A DNA stretch of 64,000 bases from Bosea sp. 685 (lineage in GTDB: Bacteria; Pseudomonadota; Alphaproteobacteria; Rhizobiales; Beijerinckiaceae). Below are positions 32,490 to 41,603 of the stretch, in pieces. Each line of letters begins with the position of its first letter. Position 1 is the first letter of the stretch. The stretch covers positions 3,348,001 to 3,412,000 of the forward strand of contig NZ_CP134779.1 in assembly GCF_031884435.1 (NCBI RefSeq), written 5' to 3'. Under the pieces are notes generated by a model. The model did no database searches, was not told where the DNA came from, and saw only the letters and a list, made by a program, of their open reading frames with translations. A program made the position numbers and the translations under genes.

Positions 32490-33467
32490 TCACCACCGGA
32501 TCAAGGCCGACCCCCAGGTGAAACCGCCGCCCATGGCCTCGATCAGGACGAGCTGTCCGCGCTTGATGCGGCCATCGTGATGCGCTTCGGCAAGCGCCAG
32601 CGGAATCGAGGCCGCCGAGGTGTTGCCATGCCGGTCGACGGTGACGACGACGCGCTCATGGCCGATGCCGAGCTTGTGGGCGGTGGCGTCGATGATGCGA
32701 CGATTGGCCTGATGCGGCACGAACCAGTCGATATCGGCGCCAGTCAGCCCCGTCTCCTCGAAGGTGTGCCGGACCGTCTCCGCCAGATTGACGACGGCGT
32801 GGCGGAAGACCTCCTTGCCCTCCATGCGCAGGAAGCCGACGGTCTTGGTCGAGCCCGCGCCGCCATCGACATAGAGCTTGTCCTTGTAGCGGCCATCCGA
32901 GCGGATATGGGTCGCCAGCACGCCGCGATCGGCGAGCGTGCCCTCGCCCGGGCCTGCCTTCAGCACGACCGCGCCGGCGCCGTCGCCGAAGAGAACGCAG
33001 GTGGTGCGGTCCTCCCAGTCGAGGATGCGCGAGAAGGTCTCCGCACCGATGACGAGCGCAGCCTTCGCGGCGCCCGTGGTCAGGAACTTGTCGGCCGTCG
33101 CGAGCGCGAAGACGAAGCCCGAGCAGACAGCCTGGAGATCGAAGGCGACGCCGCCATTGATGCCGAGCGCGGCCTGGATCTGCGTCGCGGTCGCGGGAAA
33201 GGTGTGATCGGGCGTCGCGGTCGCGACGATGATCAGATCGATCTCGGAGGCGTCCATGCCGGCGTCGGCAAGCGCGGCCTGTGCCGCCTTCAGGCCCAGA
33301 ACCGAGGTCGCCTCGTCATCGGCCGCGACATGGCGCTGGCGGATGCCGGTGCGCTGCACGATCCACTCATCGGTCGTGTCGACGCGCTGCGCCAGCTCGG
33401 CGTTGGTGACGATGCGTTCCGGCAGATAGGAGCCGCAGCCGCACAGTATGGAGCGCAGAATGGACAA
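32490..33467 (-). CDS. fabH: Beta-ketoacyl-ACP synthase III
   Basis: A 325-residue condensing enzyme that starts fatty-acid synthesis from acetyl-CoA and malonyl-ACP. The catalytic triad is visible: Cys in [14 protein letters not shown] (about residue 115), His in [20 protein letters not shown] and Asn in [26 protein letters not shown] and [10 protein letters not shown] are further family segments. The only start giving the family N-terminus ([17 protein letters not shown]) is a TTG at 33467. It follows plsX by 12 nt, so the two are one operon. Confidence 0.95.
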   Translation of the reverse strand: MSILRSILCGCGSYLPERIVTNAELAQRVDTTDEWIVQRTGIRQRHVAADDEATSVLGLKAAQAALADAGMDASEIDLIIVATATPDHTFPATATQIQAALGINGGVAFDLQAVCSGFVFALATADKFLTTGAAKAALVIGAETFSRILDWEDRTTCVLFGDGAGAVVLKAGPGEGTLADRGVLATHIRSDGRYKDKLYVDGGAGSTKTVGFLRMEGKEVFRHAVVNLAETVRHTFEETGLTGADIDWFVPHQANRRIIDATAHKLGIGHERVVVTVDRHGNTSAASIPLALAEAHHDGRIKRGQLVLIEAMGGGFTWGSALIRW

Positions 33468-33479
33468 GAAAGCTGTTCC

Positions 33480-34538
33480 CTATTCGGCGGTGGCGGCCTG
33501 CTGCGCCGCCGCCTCCGGCCGCGCAGTCGCGCCCACCATCTCGCGGACCTTAGCCATCAGGTTCTCGCGAGCCATTTCATAGCCCAGTTCGGCCGCGCTG
33601 GCGAAGCCGATGGCGTCGGTGCCGCCATGGCTCTTGATGACGATGCCCTCGAGCCCCAGGAAGACACCGCCATTGACCTTGCGCGGATCCATCTTGTCTC
33701 TGAGCGCGGCGAAGGCGCTGCGCGCAAAGAGATAGCCGATCTTGGCCATCAGCGAATGGCTCATCGCCGCGCGCAGATAGGAGGCGATCTGGCGCGCGGT
33801 GCCCTCGGCCGTCTTCAGCGCGATATTGCCGGTGAAGCCCTCGGTCACCACGACATCGACCGTACCCTTGCCGAGGTCGTCGCCCTCGACGAAGCCGTGA
33901 TAGGCCAGATGCGGCAGGTTGCTCTCGCGCAGGATGCGGCCGGCTTCCTTCACCGCCTCGACGCCCTTGATCTCCTCGACGCCGACATTGAGCAGGCCGA
34001 CCGTCGGGCGGTCGATATCGAAGACGACGCGGGCCATGGCCGCGCCCATGACCGCGAGATCGACGAGGTGGCGGGCATCGGCGCCGATCGTGGCGCCGAC
34101 ATCGAGCACGACGCTCTCGCCGCGCACGGTCGGCCACAGGCATGCGATCGCCGGGCGGTCGACCTGCGGCATCGACTTCAGGCAGAATTTCGACATCGCC
34201 ATCAGCGCGCCGGTGTTGCCGGCCGAGATGGTGACATCGGCCTCGCCGGTCTTGGTCGCGTCGATGGCACGCCACATCGAGGATTTGTAGCGGCCATAGC
34301 GCAGTGCCTGGCTCGGCTTGTCGTCCATCTTCACCGATACATCGGTGTGGTGGAAGGTGGTGACCGCCTTGAGCTTGGCATGTGCGTCGAGCAACGGCAT
34401 GACCTGTGCCTCGTCGCCGAAGATCACGAAGCGCGCATCGGGACGCCGCTCCAACGTCAGGGCAGCGCCGGGAATGACCACGGATGGACCGTGGTCTCCG
34501 CCCATCGCATCGAGCGCGATTGTAACCGGACGTGTCAT
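33480..34538 (-). CDS. plsX: Phosphate acyltransferase
   Basis: A 352-residue PlsX that makes acyl phosphate from acyl-ACP for phospholipid synthesis. The start [20 protein letters not shown] is diagnostic; [30 protein letters not shown] and [20 protein letters not shown] follow. The C-terminal tail ([15 protein letters not shown]) is unconserved. The ATG at 34538 is chosen; the frame is open upstream for another 60 codons by chance. The plsX-fabH-ihfA-merR order is the conserved alphaproteobacterial one. Confidence 0.95.
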   Translation of the reverse strand: MTRPVTIALDAMGGDHGPSVVIPGAALTLERRPDARFVIFGDEAQVMPLLDAHAKLKAVTTFHHTDVSVKMDDKPSQALRYGRYKSSMWRAIDATKTGEADVTISAGNTGALMAMSKFCLKSMPQVDRPAIACLWPTVRGESVVLDVGATIGADARHLVDLAVMGAAMARVVFDIDRPTVGLLNVGVEEIKGVEAVKEAGRILRESNLPHLAYHGFVEGDDLGKGTVDVVVTEGFTGNIALKTAEGTARQIASYLRAAMSHSLMAKIGYLFARSAFAALRDKMDPRKVNGGVFLGLEGIVIKSHGGTDAIGFASAAELGYEMARENLMAKVREMVGATARPEAAAQQAATAE

Positions 34539-34638
34539 GAGGTGATGGCGGATCCTGGGAGCGGCCGCCCTTCTTCTGGAGGCAGCGCGTTGCGGGCGGG
34601 ACAATAGCGACTTGAGCCGCTGCCGCAAGCCGCCGCGA

Positions 34639-34956
34639 TCAAAGCGAGCGCTCCCAATTTTTACGGCTGATAGCAGACAGCCGTTGGACAAGCGGACCCA
34701 CCACCGAACCGATTGCATACACCAACACGGCGCTTAGAGCAAACATCACATAAATATTATTAAGCCATGGAAACGAATTCAAAATAATATCAATCGTACC
34801 CGAGAACGTCATAAGCATAATCATCGGCGCTCCCGACAATTGTCCAAATATATATTGCCCTTTGACGTCAGATGCTGTTTGAGAAACGATCAAAAGCCAA
34901 CCACCAACAATGGCGTAAACGACCATAAATAGAAGCCCTGCTCGACTAAACCTCAC
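34639..34956 (-). CDS. AT-rich small membrane protein, possibly acquired
   Basis: A 105-residue protein with three hydrophobic segments: [40 protein letters not shown] and [20 protein letters not shown]. The whole stretch 34650-34960 is clearly AT-richer than everything around it, with codons such as AAT, ATA and TTA that are rare in the neighbours. It starts with GTG (34956) after GGAAG. It lies between plsX and the DUF177 gene, which are usually next to each other. No family is recognised. Confidence 0.6.
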   Translation of the reverse strand: MRFSRAGLLFMVVYAIVGGWLLIVSQTASDVKGQYIFGQLSGAPMIMLMTFSGTIDIILNSFPWLNNIYVMFALSAVLVYAIGSVVGPLVQRLSAISRKNWERSL

Positions 34957-34980
34957 GGCAAGCTTCCAGTCTCGACACGT

Positions 34981-35541
34981 TCATTCGCTCCGTTTCAGCT
35001 TGGCCAGTACCGCGAAAGGCGATTCGAGGCCGGGACCGGCCGGCGTCGCGTCGAAACTCACGCCGGGCTTGCGCGGATAGGGATCGAGCGCCAGCGCCAG
35101 GAACTCCAGTGTGACCGCACCCAGATCGATGACGCCGTCGACGATAGGCTCCGGCGGGTCGGCCTCGTTCAGCCTGACCTCGATATCGATCTTGTCTTCA
35201 TCGCCGGCATCGCCGCGCCTTCCGGCGATCCGCGCCTCGTCCTCGGGGGCGAAATCGAGCTTCATCGGAACCTTGATCTCGACCGGGAAGGACTCGAGCG
35301 TAACCACGCAGATCTGGTGCGCCTTCGCCTGGATCGCACCCTCGAGTTTGACCTTCTCGCCATTGCGCGAAAGCGTGTAGTGCGCCTCCAGCGCCTCCAG
35401 CGAAGCCAGACCGAGTTCGGCCGCGATGCGAGGCAGCGCCTGCGCTGGCGCGGAGACGGTGACGTTGCCGGGGCGCAGCTTGATGCCCTCGACGCGGACG
35501 GGATGGCTCAGGGGCAAAATCTTCTCCGGATCAGGCGACAT
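34981..35541 (-). CDS. DUF177 (YceD-like) protein
   Basis: A 186-residue protein of the DUF177/YceD family, in bacteria linked to 23S rRNA or large-subunit biogenesis and located by rpmF/plsX. Signatures are the middle KLEGAIQAKAHQICVVTLESF (with one Cys), then EIKVPMKLDFAPEDEAR, DGVIDLGAVTLEFLALALDP and YPRKPG. The ATG at 35541 overlaps the stop of the chaperone gene by 11 nt. The AT-rich ORF lies between it and plsX. Confidence 0.88.
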   Translation of the reverse strand: MSPDPEKILPLSHPVRVEGIKLRPGNVTVSAPAQALPRIAAELGLASLEALEAHYTLSRNGEKVKLEGAIQAKAHQICVVTLESFPVEIKVPMKLDFAPEDEARIAGRRGDAGDEDKIDIEVRLNEADPPEPIVDGVIDLGAVTLEFLALALDPYPRKPGVSFDATPAGPGLESPFAVLAKLKRSE

Positions 35542-36073
35542 GGCTGCGCTCAAGCTGCGCCAGGGCTGGGAACAGCTCGGGCTCGTTCAGGATCGCTTCA
35601 AGCGTGCGGGCCGCCAGCCCTGCCTGCGCCTGCCTCATATAGTCCGCCAGGATGGCGGCGCCCTCGCCTGGGCTCGCATTGCGGCGCAGCGCCTCGGTCA
35701 GCGCCTCCGGCTCCGCCGAGACCAGCGCCGCCTCATAGGCCTTGATCCGGCCGAAGAAGCTCTGGGCGATCTTCTTCATCCGCTTGGGTACCGCGATATC
35801 GCTGATGCCGCCATTGCGGAAACCGAGTTCGAGATAGGAAAAGCAGGCATCGACGAAATCCTGCGCCAGATCGGCGGCCGGCGCCGGCAATTCGCGCAGG
35901 CGGCGCAGCACCAGGAAGATGTGCAGCGTCAGCGATTCGAAGCGCCCCTCGAATGTGTCGGGAATGCCGCCTTCGATATAGAAAGCCGGCCGCCGCGACG
36001 CCTCGGCGACGCGCGCGAACAAGGCGTTCACCGGTGCGAGCCGGGCTTCACGCTTGCCGAATAGGCCGAACAT
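35531..36073 (-). CDS. Ubiquinol-cytochrome c chaperone family protein (CBP3-like)
   Basis: A 180-residue protein of the Ubiq_cyt_C_chap family, related to mitochondrial CBP3, which helps assembly of the bc1 complex. The pattern includes FYIEGGIPDTFEGRFESLTL, HIFLVLRRLRELPAPAADLA, DFVDACFSYLELGFRNGGIS and AVPKRMKKIAQSFFGRIKAY. The ATG at 36073 (MFGLFGK) is preferred. It is co-transcribed with DUF177 (overlap) and divergent from bamE with 160 nt between. Confidence 0.88.
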   Translation of the reverse strand: MFGLFGKREARLAPVNALFARVAEASRRPAFYIEGGIPDTFEGRFESLTLHIFLVLRRLRELPAPAADLAQDFVDACFSYLELGFRNGGISDIAVPKRMKKIAQSFFGRIKAYEAALVSAEPEALTEALRRNASPGEGAAILADYMRQAQAGLAARTLEAILNEPELFPALAQLERSHVA

Positions 36074-36233
36074 TACGCAGCCATCTCCTTGCGAAGGCCC
36101 TAAGCGGGTCCATGCCTTGCCAAAGCGTCCTTGCCTTGCCAAAGCCATGCTCGGGCGTTACGCCAAGCCTTACCCATTTGACAAGCGGCTTGGGCCCTTC
36201 GCCCTTGACGCCACGGCCTGGATTTGAGTCCCA

Positions 36234-36728
36234 ATGACCCTCACCAATCGCCGCGCGGCCCTGCTCGGCATCCTTGCGACAACATCCCTGGCATTGGCGG
36301 GCTGCGGCCCGGACGCCGGCGGCTTCATGCTCCCGACCTCTGCGGGCATCAACGAGGAATACACGCGCGGCTTCGTCATGGATGACGCGCTTATCGCCCA
36401 GATCAAACCGGGCATGGACGTACAGGCCGTGCTGACGGCGCTCGGCACGCCGTCGACCACCTCCACGGTCGGCAACCGGACCTTCTACTACATCAGCCAG
36501 ACGGTGCGCCGGCGCTTCCAGTTCCAGGATCTGAGCGTAATCGACCAGAAGGTGCTGGTGATCTATTTCAACAAGGCCTTCAAGGTCGAGCGCATCGCCA
36601 ATTACGGCCTGCAGGACGGCGTGCCCTTCGACTTCATCAGCCGCACCACCCCGACCGGCGGCGAGGAACAGAGCTTCCTGCGCAACCTCTTCAAGGGCGT
36701 CACCAAGTTCACGCCATTCGGTGCGTGA
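36234..36728 (+). CDS. bamE: Outer-membrane protein assembly factor BamE (SmpA/OmlA)
   Basis: A 164-residue lipoprotein. The signal ends LALAGC with Cys lipidated (about residue 24). The BamE domain is visible in IAQIKPGMDVQAVLTALGTPS, RTFYYISQTVRRR and VLVIYFNKAFKVERIANYGL, ending in LFKGVTKFTPFG. It is part of the BAM complex that inserts beta-barrel proteins. It is divergent from the CBP3-like gene, the usual Rhizobiales order. A strong terminator follows. Confidence 0.92.
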   Translation: MTLTNRRAALLGILATTSLALAGCGPDAGGFMLPTSAGINEEYTRGFVMDDALIAQIKPGMDVQAVLTALGTPSTTSTVGNRTFYYISQTVRRRFQFQDLSVIDQKVLVIYFNKAFKVERIANYGLQDGVPFDFISRTTPTGGEEQSFLRNLFKGVTKFTPFGA

Positions 36729-36755
36729 CCGTCCAAACGGTCTGACGAAACACAA

Positions 36756-36787
36756 AACCCGCGGCCCTCGCCGCGGGTTTTTCTTTG
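36756..36787 (+). terminator. Rho-independent terminator of bamE
   Basis: AACCCGCGG (36756-36764) and CCGCGGGTT (36771-36779) form a 9-bp perfect stem, followed by TTTCTTT. On the other strand an A/T stretch also follows, so it could act both ways for the convergent transporter gene. Confidence 0.85.
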
Positions 36788-36805
36788 AGCGCGGGCTCGC
36801 TGTGC

Positions 36806-37732
36806 TCAGGCGCGAACCGCCGGCTTTCGCTCGGGCAGCGTCATCGCGGCGACGCCGAGCACGACCAGGGCAAGCCCCGCCCAAGCTGTCGGGCTCAAGC
36901 TCTCGCCCAGGAACAGGATGCCGATGGCGACCCCGATCGGCACGCGCAGATAGGACACGGCCGTGGTCCCGACCGCGCCAAGTGTCCGGATCAGGCGGAA
37001 ATAGATCGCGAAGGCGAGAGCCGTCGAGAACACCGCAAGCGCAAGCAGCGCCATGAGCGAATCCTGGGAAGGCGCCAGCGTCCAGGGCCGGTCGATGACG
37101 AGCGCGAAGGGCAGCAGCACGGCTGCGCCCATCAACATCGAACCGGCCGCCGGCAGGAGCGGGTCCATGCCGCCGAAATTCCGGCCAAACAGCGCGGCGC
37201 AGGCATAACACACGGTCGCCAGCACGATCGCCAGTTGCGGCACGGCGGCGCTGCCCAACCCGGCAAAGGCCTGAACGCCGACGATCAGGCTGATCCCGGC
37301 CACGCCCGCCAGCACGCCCAGCGCCTTGCGCGCATCCGGACGCTTGCCCGGCGCCAGCGCCAGCCCGATCAGGAAGACGAAGACGGGCGTGGTTCCGTTC
37401 AGGATCGAGGCGAGGCCGGCATCGACGCTGCGCTCGGCCCAGGCGATCAGCGTGAAGGGCACGACGCTGTTGAGGCAGGCCTGCACCAGGAAACGCCGCC
37501 AGCTCGCGACATCGCGCGGCAGCTTCACACCCCGCCAGCGGATGATGGCGAGCAGGATCGCACCGGCAATCAGCGTGCGCGCCGCGATCAGGGTCAAGGG
37601 CGGGATCGTCTCCACGCCGATCTTGATGAAGCTGTAGGAGCCGCCCCAGAGCGTGGCGAGAACCAGCAGCAAGGCGAGCTCGGTGGCGCGGCTCACCTCG
37701 GCAGCAGGGGTGGTCAGGGCTTGTGTCGTCAT
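36806..37732 (-). CDS. EamA-family (DMT superfamily) transporter
   Basis: A 308-residue protein with ten membrane helices in two EamA repeats: LALLLVLATLWGGSYSFIKI opens the first and LAIVLATVCYACAALFGRNF the second. Conserved segments are PPLTLIAARTLIAGAILLAI and FIYFRLIRTLGAVGTTAVSY-like ILFLGESLSPTAWAGLALVV. It probably exports amino acids or other metabolites. The ATG at 37732 has AAGGAGAG 6 nt upstream. It shares a terminator with bamE. Confidence 0.88.
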   Translation of the reverse strand: MTTQALTTPAAEVSRATELALLLVLATLWGGSYSFIKIGVETIPPLTLIAARTLIAGAILLAIIRWRGVKLPRDVASWRRFLVQACLNSVVPFTLIAWAERSVDAGLASILNGTTPVFVFLIGLALAPGKRPDARKALGVLAGVAGISLIVGVQAFAGLGSAAVPQLAIVLATVCYACAALFGRNFGGMDPLLPAAGSMLMGAAVLLPFALVIDRPWTLAPSQDSLMALLALAVFSTALAFAIYFRLIRTLGAVGTTAVSYLRVPIGVAIGILFLGESLSPTAWAGLALVVLGVAAMTLPERKPAVRA

Positions 37733-37904
37733 GGCTCTCTCCTTGGTTGGAGGGACCATGTCACAGCCGACATCCCAGAACTTGCAGGAACGCTACGGTT
37801 AGGACCGTAGCTTCGCAGATTGATTCAGCCAGGCGAGGCTTTGATTCAACTCTTTAATCCAAGCATTTGATATATTGATCATATTGTCGTCGCGCACCAA
37901 TTGC

Positions 37905-38201
37905 TTACAGGCTCTCATCGATCCTTTCGAGGTCTCGCGCGGCATGGAGCACACGCAGGATTTCGAGGTTTGTCTCTCCAATCCGATAGAAGATCAGATA
38001 ATCCCGATGAGGCGCACGCCGAATGCCGCGGGCGGCATGACGCGGCAAGAGCGGATATCGTTCGGGTTGCGAAACCAGCTTTGCGCAAAATTGCTCAAGC
38101 ACTGTCACAAAGCGCAACGCTTCTCGCCGACTGTCGCGAGCTATGTAGTCGCCGATCTCCTGAAGGTCCCGGCGCGCCGTCGGCGTGAACGCAAGCTTCA
38201 C
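37905..38201 (-). CDS. ParE/RelE-family toxin
   Basis: A 98-residue protein: MKLAFTPTARRDLQEIGDYI is a typical ParE start, with FVTVLEQFCAKLVSQPERYP, HAARGIRRAPHRDYLIFYRI and LEILRVLHAARDLERI. It overlaps the antitoxin gene by 4 nt. Target unknown (gyrase for ParE relatives). Confidence 0.88.
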   Translation of the reverse strand: MKLAFTPTARRDLQEIGDYIARDSRREALRFVTVLEQFCAKLVSQPERYPLLPRHAARGIRRAPHRDYLIFYRIGETNLEILRVLHAARDLERIDESL

Positions 38202-38458
38202 TCGGGTTTGCCGATCTCATCGCTGTAACGGGCGCGCAGTTCGGCAAAGACATCGTCGCCCGCAATCACCTGGCCGGTATCCGCCTCGGCCAAGCCGGCC
38301 TCAAGCGCCAGATCGAGTGCCATCAGGCGCTTCTCGCGCTCCTCGACGAGGCGCACGCCTTCCCGCAGTACTTCGCTCTTTGAATTGTACCGCCCCGAGG
38401 CGACGAGCGTCTCGACGATACCCTCAAGGCGCTGTCCCAGTTCCGCACTGACGGCCAT
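38198..38458 (-). CDS. ParD-like antitoxin
   Basis: An 86-residue ribbon-helix-helix antitoxin: VSAELGQRLEGIVETLVASG and RYNSKSEVLREGVRLVEERE match ParD. The C-terminal acidic part would bind the toxin. The ATG at 38458 has GGAGGATT upstream; a longer version is not supported. Confidence 0.88.
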   Translation of the reverse strand: MAVSAELGQRLEGIVETLVASGRYNSKSEVLREGVRLVEEREKRLMALDLALEAGLAEADTGQVIAGDDVFAELRARYSDEIGKPE

Positions 38459-38547
38459 GAAATCCTCCGATGCTTGCCCACATCCATATCTATTATTGCC
38501 TCCGGGTCCGTGCAAGCGCCTCCCCCTTTGAGTCCAGTCGGACAATG

Positions 38548-38575
38548 AAAAACCCCGCGGATCGCTCCGCGGGGT
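38548..38575 (-). terminator. Rho-independent terminator of hppA
   Basis: On the minus strand ACCCCGCGG and CCGCGGGGT (9 bp, loop AGCGAT) are followed by TTTTT. It lies 28 nt past the hppA stop and separates it from the toxin-antitoxin pair. Confidence 0.85.
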
Positions 38576-38602
38576 CGATCTCGTTGCGCTACACGCAGCC
38601 GC

Positions 38603-40759
38603 TCAGGAATGCGCCAGGATCGCCAGCAGCAGGAGCGCGATGATGTTGGTGATTTTGATCGCCGGGTTCACGGCGGGGCCCGCCGTGTCCTTGTAGGGGT
38701 CGCCGACAGTGTCGCCGGTCACCGAGGCCTTGTGCGCCTCGGAGCCCTTCATGTGGCGCACGCCGTCCTTGTCGACGAAACCGTCCTCGAAGGACTTCTT
38801 GGCGTTGTCCCAGGCTCCACCGCCCGAGGTCATCGAGATGGCGACGAAAATGCCGGTGACGATGACGCCCATCAGCATGGCGCCCACAGTCGCGAAGGCG
38901 TGGTTCTTGCCGGCAATGGCGTTGATCGCGAAGAAGGTCACGATCGGCGCGAGCACCGGCAGCAGCGAGGGCACGATCATCTCCTTGATCGCAGCCTTGG
39001 TCAGCAGATCGACGGCCCGCGCATAATCGGGCCGCTCGGTGCCGTCCATGATGCCGGGCTTCTCCTTGAACTGACGCCGGACCTCCTCCACGACCGAGCC
39101 GGCGGCGCGGCCGACCGCTGTCATGCCCATGCCGGCGAAGAGGAAGGGGATCAGGCCGCCGAGCAGCAGGCCGACGACGACATAGGGGTTCGACAGCGAG
39201 AAATCGACGGTGACGCCCTTGAAGTACTGGAACGTCGTCGAGCCCGCCTTGTTGGCCTCTCCGATGAAGAAGTTGAGGTCGGAGGTGTAGGCGGCAAACA
39301 GCACCAGCGCGCCGAGGCCCGCCGAGCCGATCGCATAGCCCTTGGTGATCGCCTTGGTGGTGTTGCCGACAGCGTCGAGCGCGTCGGTGGAGTGGCGCAC
39401 CTCCTTGGGCAGGCCCGCCATTTCGGCGATGCCGCCGGCGTTGTCGGTGACGGGGCCGAAGGCGTCGAGCGCCACGACCACGCCCGCCAGGGCCAGCATG
39501 GCGGTGGTGGCGATGGCGATGCCGAACAGGCCGGCCAAGCCATAGGCGACGATGATGCCGGCGACGATCACGATGGTCGGCAGCGCAGTCGATTCCAGCG
39601 AGACCGCAAGGCCCTGGATGACGTTGGTGCCGTGGCCGGTGACCGAGGCCTGTGCGATCGAGACGACAGGGCGCTTGCCGGTGCCGGTGTAGTATTCGGT
39701 GATGACGACGATGAGCAGCGTCACTGCCAGGCCGACCAGCGCGCAGGCGAAGAGGCCGCCCGAGGTGAAGGTCACGCCCTGCGTGGTCGTGAACACGGCC
39801 GAGAAGCCGCCGAACATCAGGTAGTTGACCGCCGCGATCGCGCCGATCGAGAGCACGCCGGCGGCGATGAAGCCCTTGTAGAGCGCGCCCATGATCGACT
39901 GGTTGGCGCCGAGCTTGACGAAGAAGGTGCCGATGATCGAGGTGACGATGCAGGACGCGCCGATCGCCATCGGGTAGAGCATCATGGTGCCCAGCGTCGC
40001 CTGTCCCGCGAAGAAGATCGCAGCCAGCACCATGGTGGCGACCAGCGTCACCGCATAGGTCTCGAACAGGTCTGCCGCCATGCCGGCGCAGTCGCCGACA
40101 TTGTCGCCGACATTGTCGGCAATGGTGGCGGGGTTGCGCGGATCGTCCTCAGGGATTCCGGCCTCGACCTTGCCGACGAGGTCAGCGCCGACATCAGCAC
40201 CCTTGGTGAAGATGCCACCGCCGAGGCGGGCGAAGATCGAGATCAGCGAGGCGCCGAAACCGAGCGCGACGAGCGAGTCGATGACGGTGCGGCTCGATGG
40301 TGTGAAGCCGAGGAACGAGGTCAGGACGCCGTAATAGACCGCAACGCCGAGCAGCGCGAGGCCAGCCACCAGCATGCCGGTGACAGCGCCCGCCTTGAAG
40401 GCAACGTCGAGGCCGTCGCCCAGCGACTGCATCGCCGCCTGCGCCGTGCGGACATTGGCCCGGACGGAGACGTTCATGCCGATGAAGCCGGCGAGGCCCG
40501 AAAGCACCGCGCCGATCAGGAAGCCGATCGCGACCCATTGCCCGAGCAGGTAGGCCAGCGCCGCGAAGAGCACGACGCCAACGAGCGCAATGGTCATGTA
40601 TTGGCGCTTGAGATAGGCCTGCGCGCCCTCGGCGACCGCGGCGGAAATCTCCTGCATGCGCTGGTTGCCGGCGTCGCGCTTCATGACGTCGCCATAGGCC
40701 CAGACGCCATATGCGATCGACAGCGCACTTAAGACTATGATTGTAAGCAGAGCTGACAT
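38603..40759 (-). CDS. hppA: Membrane-bound H+-translocating pyrophosphatase, K+-independent type
   Basis: A 718-residue pump with about 16 helices that couples pyrophosphate hydrolysis to proton transport. Catalytic motifs are [40 protein letters not shown] and [12 protein letters not shown] near residues 190-245; [17 protein letters not shown] and the C-terminal [17 protein letters not shown] are the other metal loops. The segment [17 protein letters not shown] has Lys and Thr at the positions that mark K+-independent enzymes (Ala and Gly in K+-dependent ones). The length agrees with alphaproteobacterial members. It is monocistronic with its own terminator. Confidence 0.95.
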   Translation of the reverse strand: MSALLTIIVLSALSIAYGVWAYGDVMKRDAGNQRMQEISAAVAEGAQAYLKRQYMTIALVGVVLFAALAYLLGQWVAIGFLIGAVLSGLAGFIGMNVSVRANVRTAQAAMQSLGDGLDVAFKAGAVTGMLVAGLALLGVAVYYGVLTSFLGFTPSSRTVIDSLVALGFGASLISIFARLGGGIFTKGADVGADLVGKVEAGIPEDDPRNPATIADNVGDNVGDCAGMAADLFETYAVTLVATMVLAAIFFAGQATLGTMMLYPMAIGASCIVTSIIGTFFVKLGANQSIMGALYKGFIAAGVLSIGAIAAVNYLMFGGFSAVFTTTQGVTFTSGGLFACALVGLAVTLLIVVITEYYTGTGKRPVVSIAQASVTGHGTNVIQGLAVSLESTALPTIVIVAGIIVAYGLAGLFGIAIATTAMLALAGVVVALDAFGPVTDNAGGIAEMAGLPKEVRHSTDALDAVGNTTKAITKGYAIGSAGLGALVLFAAYTSDLNFFIGEANKAGSTTFQYFKGVTVDFSLSNPYVVVGLLLGGLIPFLFAGMGMTAVGRAAGSVVEEVRRQFKEKPGIMDGTERPDYARAVDLLTKAAIKEMIVPSLLPVLAPIVTFFAINAIAGKNHAFATVGAMLMGVIVTGIFVAISMTSGGGAWDNAKKSFEDGFVDKDGVRHMKGSEAHKASVTGDTVGDPYKDTAGPAVNPAIKITNIIALLLLAILAHS

Positions 40760-41006
40760 TGGTTTCCTGACCTTGAGCTTCTCGACCCGCGGAGAGGCTT
40801 TGCGCTCCCCTTAACGTTCTTGGACGCCTGACTCATGGAAATGCGGGCCCGAGAAAATCGCGCCCGCATGCGCCTCGTCAGTGTCAGCCGAATTTGTGCC
40901 AAGTTTCGAACAGAATCGCAAACACGGCGATAGGACTTTCGCCGTGTAAACACGCAGCTACGGAGCAAAGCTTCAATGGCTCGCCAAACGACGTTGTGTT
41001 AGGATG
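40760..41006. other. Intergenic region between hppA and the toxin-antitoxin pair
   Basis: Around 250 bp with no credible gene; it must hold the hppA promoter. No convincing -35/-10 pair was fixed by eye. Confidence 0.4.
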
Positions 41007-41022
41007 TGTACCTCCAGGTACA
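41007..41022. promoter_or_regulatory. Operator-like palindrome upstream of the antitoxin
   Basis: TGTACC-TCCA-GGTACA is a perfect inverted repeat 10 nt before the antitoxin ATG, as expected for autorepression by a ribbon-helix-helix antitoxin. Confidence 0.6.
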
Positions 41023-41032
41023 GGCGGCCCAG

Positions 41033-41290
41033 ATGAGCAGCACGACCATGACGATCCGCCTCCCCAAGGAGGTGAAGGATGGCCTCGGAAGGATCGCCGC
41101 AGCGACGCGCCGGACGAACTCCTATCTCGCGGCCGAGGCGATCGAAGCCTATGTCGCCCGCGAGAGCGCGATCATCGACGGCGTGCGTGACGGTCTGGCC
41201 GACATGCAGGCGGGCCGGGTGGTGTCGCATGACGAGGCCATCGCTCGCCTCGAGAAAACGATAGCGGCGGTGGAACGGATCAAGGCGTGA
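41033..41290 (+). CDS. Ribbon-helix-helix antitoxin
   Basis: An 85-residue protein: STTMTIRLPKEVKDGLGRIA is a CopG/RHH DNA-binding start, then TRRTNSYLAAEAIEAYVARE, and a C-terminal part with MQAGRVVSHDEAIARLEKTI, the motif of antitoxins that pair with ParE/RelE toxins. The ATG at 41033 is chosen; starts at 41006 (GTG) and 41048 (ATG) are possible. It overlaps the toxin start by 4 nt. Confidence 0.87.
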   Translation: MSSTTMTIRLPKEVKDGLGRIAAATRRTNSYLAAEAIEAYVARESAIIDGVRDGLADMQAGRVVSHDEAIARLEKTIAAVERIKA

Positions 41291-41589
41291 GCCGAGGCGT
41301 CGAGTGGTCCGCCAGCGGTCTCGACGATCTCGACGCGACGATCGGCTTCATTGCGCGGGACAATCCGCATGCGGCCCGCCGCGTGGCGGCGGCCATCGAC
41401 AGCGCCGTGCGGAAGCTGGCAGAGATGCCGACGGGACGCCCCGGGCGCGTTGGCGTCACCTATGAGCGGAAAATCCCTCGCCTGCTTTATACGATCGCAT
41501 ATGCGATCCCCGAGACCTCGCGCCTCGTCATCCTGCGCGTGATCCACAATGCCCGCGATTGGCCTGAAGAGAGCTGGCCAGCGGAATAA
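41287..41589 (+). CDS. RelE/ParE-family toxin
   Basis: A 100-residue toxin: VEWSASGLDDLDATIGFIAR is the family start, with RRVAAAIDSAVRKLAEMPTG, RPGRVGVTYERKIPRLLYTI and LVILRVIHNARDWPEESW. The start is ATGAG-type overlap (GTGA) with the antitoxin stop. It is convergent with the ureidoglycine aminohydrolase gene, 14 nt apart. Confidence 0.88.
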   Translation: MSRGVEWSASGLDDLDATIGFIARDNPHAARRVAAAIDSAVRKLAEMPTGRPGRVGVTYERKIPRLLYTIAYAIPETSRLVILRVIHNARDWPEESWPAE

Positions 41590-41603
41590 AGCCGCGATCG
41601 CCG

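Noticed and set aside
32145..34607. An 820-codon plus-strand frame opposite ihfA, fabH and plsX
   Set aside because: Same reason: antisense shadow of three well-conserved genes, no recognisable domain.
38609..40732. A 707-codon plus-strand frame opposite hppA
   Set aside because: Antisense of a highly conserved pump; the residues are an artefact of codon bias.
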